Of a stretch of DNA of 64,000 nucleotides, positions 58,570-64,000 are shown piece by piece. This DNA is from Nonomuraea maritima (lineage in GTDB: Bacteria > Actinomycetota > Actinomycetes > Streptosporangiales > Streptosporangiaceae). The notes under the pieces are model-generated. The model was given only the letters and a program-made list of their open reading frames with translations, had not been told where the DNA came from and did no database searches. Made by a program: the position numbers and the translations under genes. Position 1 is the stretch's first letter, and each line of letters starts with the position of its first letter. Where the stretch lies: NCBI RefSeq assembly GCF_900100395.1, contig NZ_FNFB01000008.1:229618-293617 (forward strand). The letters are read 5' to 3'.

Positions 58570-60000
58570 ATGCCACAACTGACCGCTCTCGACGCGCAGT
58601 TCCTCCAGTTCGAGACCGCGACGAACATCGCCAACATCGGCGGCCTCGCCGTCGTCGAGGGAGACCTCAACCGCGCCGAGCTGCAGGCCCTGCTCGAGCG
58701 GCGGCTTCCGTACGTCCCGGCGCTGCGGCGCAGGCTCGCCCCGGTGCCGCTGGGGCTCGACCATCCGTACTGGGCGCAGCAGGACGACCTCGACCTCGAC
58801 TACCACGTGCGCGAGATCGGCCTGCCGCCGCCCGGCGACGAGCGGCAGCTGGCCGAGCAGGTCTCGCGCCTGCACGCCCGCCCGCTCGACCGCTCGCGTC
58901 CGCTGTGGGAGATCTACCTGATCCACGGGCTGTCGGGCGGCCGCATGGGGCTGTACACGAAGATCCATCATGCCGCCGTGGACGGCGTCGGCGGCGCCGA
59001 CGTGATGGCGATGCTGCTCGACGTCGGCCCCGACGCCACGCCCCTGCCCGAGGAGGCGCCGGAGCGCGACGCGCCGCCGCCAGGCCCGGCGGGGATGCTG
59101 GCCCGCGGGCTGGTGAGACTGGCCGCCAACCCGGCGCACGCGGTGCGGTTCGTCGCCCAGGCCGTGCCCGACCTCGACCAGATTCCCGTCCTGTCGCAGC
59201 TGCCCGGCGCCGGCGTCGTCTCCGGCGTGGCCCGCCGCCTGGGCGGTCGGGGGCGGGCGCCCGGCCTGCCGACGCTGCCCGCGCCCCGGACACCGTTCAG
59301 CGGGCCCGTGTCGCGGCACCGGCGTTTCGCGTTCGTGTCACTGCCGCTGGAAGAGATCAAGGAGGTCCGCAAGGCGTTCGGGGTCACCGTGAACGACGTG
59401 GTCATGGCCGTGTGCGCGGGTGCGCTGCGCGCGTGGCTGGACGCGCACGGCGGCGTGCCGAGCCGTCCGCTGGTGGCCGGGGTGCCGTTCTCGCTGCGCG
59501 ACGCCGGCGTCGCGGGGCCGGGCAACCAGGTGACCCTCATGACCGCCCCGCTCGCGGTGCAGATCGACGACCCGGTCGCCCGGCTGTACCACGTCCGGCA
59601 TGCCATGCACCGGATCAAGGACCGGTTCTCGGTGGCGCCCGCGCGGTGGCTGCGCGAGTTCAGCGAGTCGATGCCGGCCGCCCTCATGGGGCTGGCCTCG
59701 CGCTCGGCGTTCGGGCTGATCGGGCAGGCCGCGCCGCCGATCAACGTGATCGTCTCGAACGTGCCGGGCCCGCAGATCCCCCTGTACGTGTGCGGCGCCC
59801 GGCTGCTGCACTTCTACCCGGTCTCGGTGATCTCCGACGTGAGCGGCGGCGTCAACATCACCGCGTTCTCCTACGACGGTTCCCTCGACATCGGGGTCGT
59901 CACCGACCGGGAGATGGTGCCGGACGCCTGGGAGCTGGCCGGGTACCTCAACGACGCCCTGGCCGAGCTGCGCGAGGCGGAGTCAGCGCTTCCGCAGTAG
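58570..60000 (+). CDS. WS/DGAT wax ester synthase/diacylglycerol acyltransferase
   Basis: This 476-residue acyltransferase has LTALDAQFLQFETATN at the N-terminus and the active-site HHxxxDG in KIHHAAVDGVGGAD near residue 137. Later come VNDVVMAVCAGALRAWL and VIVSNVPGPQIPLYV (conserved PxxxNVPGP-type block) near 395. It makes triacylglycerol or wax esters from acyl-CoA at the membrane. ATG 58570 is preceded by GGAGGT (58557-58562). No lipid genes are adjacent. Confidence 0.93.
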   Translation: MPQLTALDAQFLQFETATNIANIGGLAVVEGDLNRAELQALLERRLPYVPALRRRLAPVPLGLDHPYWAQQDDLDLDYHVREIGLPPPGDERQLAEQVSRLHARPLDRSRPLWEIYLIHGLSGGRMGLYTKIHHAAVDGVGGADVMAMLLDVGPDATPLPEEAPERDAPPPGPAGMLARGLVRLAANPAHAVRFVAQAVPDLDQIPVLSQLPGAGVVSGVARRLGGRGRAPGLPTLPAPRTPFSGPVSRHRRFAFVSLPLEEIKEVRKAFGVTVNDVVMAVCAGALRAWLDAHGGVPSRPLVAGVPFSLRDAGVAGPGNQVTLMTAPLAVQIDDPVARLYHVRHAMHRIKDRFSVAPARWLREFSESMPAALMGLASRSAFGLIGQAAPPINVIVSNVPGPQIPLYVCGARLLHFYPVSVISDVSGGVNITAFSYDGSLDIGVVTDREMVPDAWELAGYLNDALAELREAESALPQ

Positions 60001-60027
60001 GGCGTGAGCGATCGCGGGCCATGTACG

Positions 60028-60040
60028 CCCAACCGTTGGG
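60028..60040. promoter_or_regulatory. palindrome upstream of the sigma-factor gene
   Basis: CCCAAC-C-GTTGGG is a perfect inverted repeat ahead of TAGCGT (60041-60046), a -10-like hexamer, about 170 bp upstream of the sigma gene. It may be an operator or the stem of a short hairpin after the WS/DGAT gene. Confidence 0.4.
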
Positions 60041-60211
60041 TAGCGTGAAAGAGACGAGCCGTCAAGACCCGTCACGTCGTTCGTCCGCACAAGTGCAAGG
60101 TGCCGATGCCCATCGCCGCAGTCTCCGTGGAGTGATCCCGGGCTCCTGGTGCGAGCCCCGCCTGGTCGGCCCTCTGGCCGCGTCCGACCCAAAGCGAGCG
60201 AGGAGAGAGTT

Positions 60212-61177
60212 TTGTCCCAAGCAGCAGAGGTTCTCGAACTGGACGACAACGTCGGTGATGGTGGTGCGGCCGGCGCCGACTCGGTCAAGGCGTATCTGAA
60301 GGAGATCGGCCGCGTCCCGCTGCTCACCGCCGAGCAGGAGATCGACCTCGCCAAGCGGATCGAGGCGGGTCTGTTCGCCAGGGAACGGCTCGACACCGAA
60401 ATGGGGCTCCCCGCCGACCTGCGGGCCGACCTGGAGTGGATCGCCGACGACGGCGAGCGCGCCAAGCGCCGCATGCTGGAGGCCAACCTGCGGCTGGTGG
60501 TCTCCATCGCCAAGCGGTACACCGGACGCGGCATGCTCTTCCTCGACCTCATCCAGGAGGGCAACCTCGGTCTGATCCGGACGATCGAGAAGTTCGACTA
60601 CCGGCTCGGCTACAAGTTCTCCACGTACGCGACCTGGTGGATCAAGCAGGCCATCACCCGGGCCATGGCCGACCAAGCCAGGACGATCCGTATCCCCGTC
60701 CACATGGTCGAGCTGATCAACAAGGTGTCGCGGGTGCAGCGCCGGCTGCAGAGCGACCTCGGCCGCGAGCCGACGCCCGAGGAGATCGCCAAGGAGTGCG
60801 ACCTCGACGTCGACCGCGTCACCGAGGTGCAGAGCTACGGCCGCGAGCCGATCTCGCTGCACACGCCGCTGGGCGAGGAGGGCGACAGCGAGTTCGGCGA
60901 CCTCATCGAGGACACCGAGGCCGTCTCCCCGGCCGACGCGGTGTCGTTCACCCTCCTGCAGCAGCAACTGCGCGCCCTGCTCGACCAGCTGTCCGAGCGC
61001 GAGGCGGGCGTGATCAGCATGCGGTACGGGCTGGGCGACGGCAAGCCGATGACCCTCGACGAGATCGGCCGGGTCTACGGGGTGACGCGCGAGCGCATCC
61101 GTCAGATCGAGGCCAAGACGATGTCCAAGCTCCGCCATCCGTCCCGCTCGCTGGCCCTGCGCGACTATCTCAGCTGA
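60212..61177 (+). CDS. primary-type sigma-70 factor (HrdB-like group)
   Basis: The 321-residue sigma factor has region 1.2 [29 protein letters not shown] (cited in part; residues 22-50), region 2 [41 protein letters not shown] and [22 protein letters not shown], region 3 [26 protein letters not shown], and region 4.2 [30 protein letters not shown]. It lacks the long N-terminus of the vegetative HrdB, so it is probably a group 2 factor (HrdA/C/D or SigB-like of mycobacteria). TTG 60212 has AGGAGAGAG upstream. Confidence 0.93.
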   Translation: MSQAAEVLELDDNVGDGGAAGADSVKAYLKEIGRVPLLTAEQEIDLAKRIEAGLFARERLDTEMGLPADLRADLEWIADDGERAKRRMLEANLRLVVSIAKRYTGRGMLFLDLIQEGNLGLIRTIEKFDYRLGYKFSTYATWWIKQAITRAMADQARTIRIPVHMVELINKVSRVQRRLQSDLGREPTPEEIAKECDLDVDRVTEVQSYGREPISLHTPLGEEGDSEFGDLIEDTEAVSPADAVSFTLLQQQLRALLDQLSEREAGVISMRYGLGDGKPMTLDEIGRVYGVTRERIRQIEAKTMSKLRHPSRSLALRDYLS

Positions 61178-61341
61178 ATGCCCTGCGGGCCGATTCCGCT
61201 TAAAACCGGAAATGTGCGCCGTGAATGGTCGCGGGAATGCCGCAGGGTTCTTTCGGGTGGAGAAAGGCTGGGCAAAAGGGCGCCCAAGAGTCGTGCCACA
61301 CGCCCTTGGCCGCCGGGGCCGCTGACCTAGATTCCCATAGC

Positions 61342-62100
61342 GTGAAACGCTCCCGTTCCAGCCTCGTCCACCAAGTGACGTACGCCATCAACCATCCCGG
61401 GAAAATCGCCCCCCACCTGCGGCGGCTGGCCCGCGACACGTGGTTCCGGATGCATGCGCGTGACCATATTTCCTATTACCGGGCCGTCATGCGGTCCGAC
61501 ACCGCGCGCGACCCCGAGGGCGCGGTCGGTTCGCACACCCACAAGCGGTGGCTGGAACTCGGGCGCATGCAGTTCGACTATCTCGTCGAGCACGGACTCA
61601 AGCCCGAGTGCCGGATGCTGGAGATCGGGTGCGGCAACCTGCGGGCCGGTCGTCTGTTCATCGACTACCTGCACACGGGCAACTACTACGGCATCGACAT
61701 CTCGCCCGACATCCTCATGGCCGCCCAGGACACCCTCGTCCGGCACGGCCTGGCCGACAAGCTGCCGCACCTCACGCCCGTACGCGACATGCGTTTCGCG
61801 TTCCTGCCTGCCGAGCACTTCGACGTCGTCCACGCGCACAGTGTCTTCTCGCACTCGCCGCTCGACGTGATCGAGGAGTGCTTCGCCCACGTCGGCAGGG
61901 TGATGAAGCCGGGCGCGTGGTTCGACTTCACCTTCGACCGCACCGAGGGCAGGGAACACCAGGTGTTGCGCGAGGACTTCTACTACCGCACCGAGACCCT
62001 CGCCACCCTGGCGGAGCAGTACGGGTTCACCGCCACGTTCATGGACGACTGGGAGCGCGGGCCGCACAAGCAGTCGAAGATGCGCCTGCGCAAGCCGTGA
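61342..62100 (+). CDS. SAM-dependent methyltransferase
   Basis: The 252-residue protein has motif I MLEIGCGNLRAGRLFIDYL near residue 94, YYGIDISPDILMAAQDTL near 115, FDVVHAHSVFSHSPLDVIEECF near 158 and a C-terminal YRTETLATLAEQYGFTATF. The N-terminal 60 residues (VTYAINHPGKIAPHLRRLARD) resemble proteins from glycan-modifying clusters. GTG 61342 lies 8 bp after TAGATT (61328-61333), with TTGGCC 16 bp further up, so the message is likely leaderless. Substrate unknown. Confidence 0.85.
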   Translation: MKRSRSSLVHQVTYAINHPGKIAPHLRRLARDTWFRMHARDHISYYRAVMRSDTARDPEGAVGSHTHKRWLELGRMQFDYLVEHGLKPECRMLEIGCGNLRAGRLFIDYLHTGNYYGIDISPDILMAAQDTLVRHGLADKLPHLTPVRDMRFAFLPAEHFDVVHAHSVFSHSPLDVIEECFAHVGRVMKPGAWFDFTFDRTEGREHQVLREDFYYRTETLATLAEQYGFTATFMDDWERGPHKQSKMRLRKP

Positions 62101-62153
62101 CCCCGGGATAACCGATTGCGGGTGCTCCGGCCCGGTCCCTAGGGTGCCGGTAC

Positions 62154-63104
62154 GTGAGAGACGTACGGTCGCTGCCCAAGGCCCATCTGCACGTCCACCT
62201 GGAGAGCACCGTACGGCCGCGGACCGTGCGCGACCTGGGTGGCACGCCCGCGCAGGAGGGGACGTTCACGAGCTTCAGGGAGTTCGCCGACCAGCGGGCC
62301 CAGGTGCGCGGGCTGCTGCGCACGGCCGAGCACTTCCGCCGCGTCGCCGTCGAGTTCTGCGCCGACGAGGCGGCCCAGGGCACCCGCTACGCGGAGGTGA
62401 CCTTCACCGCCGCCGCCCACGGCGAGCGCGTCGGCCGGCCGGAGATGCCGCTGGAGGCGGTGCTCGGCGGGCTGGCCGAGGGCCGCGACCGATACGGCGT
62501 CGAGTGCCGCCTGCTGCTCGACCACTCCAGGCGGCGCCCGGTGGAGCGGCTGTGGCGGACGTACGAGCTGGCCCTGCGTCACGAGCGGGTGGTCGGGATC
62601 GGCCTGGCGGGCGACGAGAGCCACCCGCTGGCGCCGTTCGCGAAGGTCTGCGACGCCGCGCGCGACGCCGGGCTGCGCCTCGTGCACCACGCGGGCGAGG
62701 CCGCCGGGGCCGGCAGCGTCCGCGAGGCGCTCGCCGTCGGGCACGCCGAGCGGCTCGGGCACGGCATCCGGGTGCTGGACGACCCCGACCTGGTGGCCGA
62801 GGTGCGCGAGCGGGGTATCCCGCTGGAGGTCTGCCCCACGTCCAACGTGCTGCTCGGGCTCGTCCCCTCGCTCGCCGAGCACCCGCTGCCCCGGCTGCGG
62901 GAGGCGGGCCTCGCGGTGACGGTCAACACCGACGGCGAGACGGCGCTCGCCGACGAGTACGACCGGCTGCGGCACGTCCTCGGGTTCACCGACGCCGACC
63001 TGGCCGGGCTCGCCCGTGCCGCCGTCGACGCCTCCTTCGCCCCCGACGCCCTCAAGGCGGAGCTGCGGGCCGGCATCGACGACTGGCTGCTGAACGTGGC
63101 TTAG
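62154..63104 (+). CDS. adenosine deaminase
   Basis: This 316-residue metal-dependent deaminase shows LPKAHLHVHLES (His-x-His Zn ligands, residues 7-18), LVHHAGEAAGAGSVREAL near 180 (catalytic Glu and His), RLGHGIRVLDDPDL and ICPTSN-type VCPTSNVLLG, and VTVNTDGETALADEYD near 260 (Asp Zn ligand). It converts adenosine (or a modified adenine nucleoside) to inosine. TAGGGT at 62140-62145, TTGCGG 18 bp upstream and a GTG 8 bp downstream indicate a leaderless transcript. Confidence 0.93.
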   Translation: MRDVRSLPKAHLHVHLESTVRPRTVRDLGGTPAQEGTFTSFREFADQRAQVRGLLRTAEHFRRVAVEFCADEAAQGTRYAEVTFTAAAHGERVGRPEMPLEAVLGGLAEGRDRYGVECRLLLDHSRRRPVERLWRTYELALRHERVVGIGLAGDESHPLAPFAKVCDAARDAGLRLVHHAGEAAGAGSVREALAVGHAERLGHGIRVLDDPDLVAEVRERGIPLEVCPTSNVLLGLVPSLAEHPLPRLREAGLAVTVNTDGETALADEYDRLRHVLGFTDADLAGLARAAVDASFAPDALKAELRAGIDDWLLNVA

Positions 63105-63205
63105 TGCACATACGCGGCTGAATGCGTATTTCTCCCCAGACCGTGCCGTCCGGGGCTCCCTATGGTGATCGACGTCCCGAGAGAACCACCATCGAGGAGC
63201 CCTCC

Positions 63206-63655
63206 ATGCTTCGCCGCCTGCTCGCCGGCACCGTCCTCGCCGGCGCCCTGACCACCGCCCTCGCCGCGGCCCCCGCCGACGCCGCCACCGCCGGGGTGAG
63301 CGCCGCGCCCAAGGTGCACACGTTCTCGGGCCACTCCGGGTGGGGCGCGGGCGAGTCCAAGGCCAAGCGCTCCACGTTCAAGGGCACCTGGTACTACAAG
63401 GACGGCGGCTACTACTTCCACGTCGCGGTCAAGGACAACGACCACGACAAGCAGAAGAGCTACCTGGAGTTCTGGTACCACGACGCGAAGAAGGGCTGGG
63501 AGCGCACCCGCCTGTACTTCACCGCCGGCGAGAACGAGTGGGAGTTCGCCTACGGCCGCGACAAGGGCCGCTTCGACGGGTTCCGGGTCCGCCTCGGTGA
63601 GGGCACGTCCAAGGACTACGACTGGGGCGCCTTCTCCACCCACTTCTTCCGATGA
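63206..63655 (+). CDS. secreted hypothetical protein
   Basis: The 149-residue protein has a Sec signal (MLRRLLAGTVLAGALTTALA, cleavage after AADA/AAT near 31) and a mature domain rich in Lys, Tyr and Trp with beta-strand character (GTWYYKDGGYYFHVAVKDND, YLEFWYHDAKKGWERTRLYF). There is no Cys. I recognise no family. ATG 63206 has GAGGAG 7 bp upstream. It is followed by a strong terminator. Confidence 0.85.
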   Translation: MLRRLLAGTVLAGALTTALAAAPADAATAGVSAAPKVHTFSGHSGWGAGESKAKRSTFKGTWYYKDGGYYFHVAVKDNDHDKQKSYLEFWYHDAKKGWERTRLYFTAGENEWEFAYGRDKGRFDGFRVRLGEGTSKDYDWGAFSTHFFR

Positions 63656-63659
63656 GCCA

Positions 63660-63700
63660 CCGGGTGACGAGACCACTCGGGGGAGGGCCTCGTCACCCGG
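63660..63700 (+). terminator. perfect 12-bp terminator hairpin
   Basis: CCGGGTGACGAG (63660-63671) pairs with CTCGTCACCCGG (63689-63700) around a 17-nt loop and is followed by TTCCCTAATC, 5 bp after the stop of the secreted protein. Confidence 0.9.
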
Positions 63701-63704
63701 TTCC

Positions 63705-63947
63705 CTAATCAGTTCTGGGAGTAAGCCATCCGGCAGACTCCTGGTGGTAGCCGCTGACAGGTGAGCACTCTGGGTTCCTGGACATCGAGTCCTGGTGAAA
63801 GACCGTGCCCCTGCCGGTCGGCCGGGAGAGTTGATCGCTGATGGGATGTCGTGCCCGCCCGCAGAGGCGTGAGCACTGCTTGATTAGGTCGCTGATGGTT
63901 CTCCCGCAGGCTGCTGAAGGTGATCGGCATCGAGAACGGGAGGACCG
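63705..63947 (+). mobile_element. probable IS110-family left-end non-coding region (bridge-RNA candidate)
   Basis: This stretch has no protein-like frame, is less GC-rich than its surroundings, and leads directly into an IS110-type transposase. TCGCTGATGG occurs at 63835-63844 and 63889-63898, GTGAGCACT near 63763 and 63870, and TCCTGGTG in two places near 63750 and 63790. IS110-group elements carry a bridge RNA with two guide loops in exactly this position. The left boundary is not determined; it lies after the terminator hairpin. Confidence 0.6.
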
Positions 63948-64000
63948 TTGCGACTGTTCGTGGGTGATGACTGGGCCGAAGACCACCACGACGTGGAGGT
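63948..64000 (+). CDS. IS110-family transposase, N-terminal fragment cut by window edge
   Basis: From TTG 63948 (GGGAGG at 63938-63943) the frame reads LRLFVGDDWAEDHHDVEV to the edge. FVGDDWAxxxHDV is the N-terminus of IS110/IS1111 DEDD recombinases, with the first catalytic Asp before Trp-Ala. Only 17 codons are present, so integrity of the element cannot be judged. Confidence 0.82.
   Translation, partial: MRLFVGDDWAEDHHDVE

Overview
This window is about 72% GC. It has dense, short-spaced operons, many GTG/TTG starts, frequent 4-bp ATGA/GTGA overlaps and several genes that appear to be transcribed without a leader. With HrdB-type sigma, WS/DGAT, Rv2578c-type radical SAM, HelR-type and DUF3040/DUF3140 genes this points to a chromosomal segment of an actinomycete, most likely in or near the Streptosporangiales (family level is inference). 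No rRNA, tRNA or CRISPR array was found.

Layout. 1-9 kb: an RNB ribonuclease (cut by the left edge) and an iron-box-controlled siderophore-interacting protein; a GH36 alpha-galactosidase; a haloalkane-dehalogenase-like hydrolase divergent from a MarR protein with two HTH domains in one chain; a proline-peptide pair (Xaa-Pro aminopeptidase and proline iminopeptidase). 9-13 kb: a LuxR-type two-component system followed by an ABC exporter (ATPase and two permeases). 13-19 kb: a HutC-type GntR regulator divergent from an inositol-phosphatase-family gene, a HAD hydrolase, an unknown protein, and a GntR/FCD regulator divergent from a CoA-transferase/CoA-ester-lyase operon.

19-26 kb is the most coherent block. 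After an orphan histidine kinase, two near-identical promoters drive (a) a 46-residue small protein coupled to an FMN reductase and (b) a Cys-containing leader peptide, a flavin reductase, and ssuCBA plus ssuD for alkanesulfonate uptake and desulfonation. 26-33.5 kb: a DUF3140/DUF2945 pair, a ribose-type ABC importer, then a hydantoinase-like protein without its nucleotide-binding motifs, a DUF917 protein and a PucR regulator. 33-45 kb: YigZ, isochorismate synthase, a secreted SGNH hydrolase, a secreted HNH nuclease, paired CrcB fluoride channels, a GT4 glycosyltransferase, a tricorn-type protease, a 40-residue Lys-rich protein and a TetM/OtrA-like ribosomal protection factor.

45-47 kb looks like a small zone of decay: a truncated SUKH-like ORF, a methyltransferase with less GC-biased codons and a broken nitroreductase. 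47-64 kb: an Rv2578c-type radical SAM protein, DUF3040, PadR with a perfect operator, a hydrolase, a penicillin-binding protein, an acyltransferase, NUDIX, a HelR-like ATPase divergent from a TetR with twin operators, a lone tyrosine recombinase, a class-V aminotransferase, WS/DGAT, a primary-type sigma factor, a methyltransferase, adenosine deaminase and a secreted protein. The right edge cuts into an IS110-family insertion sequence whose non-coding left end may encode a bridge RNA.
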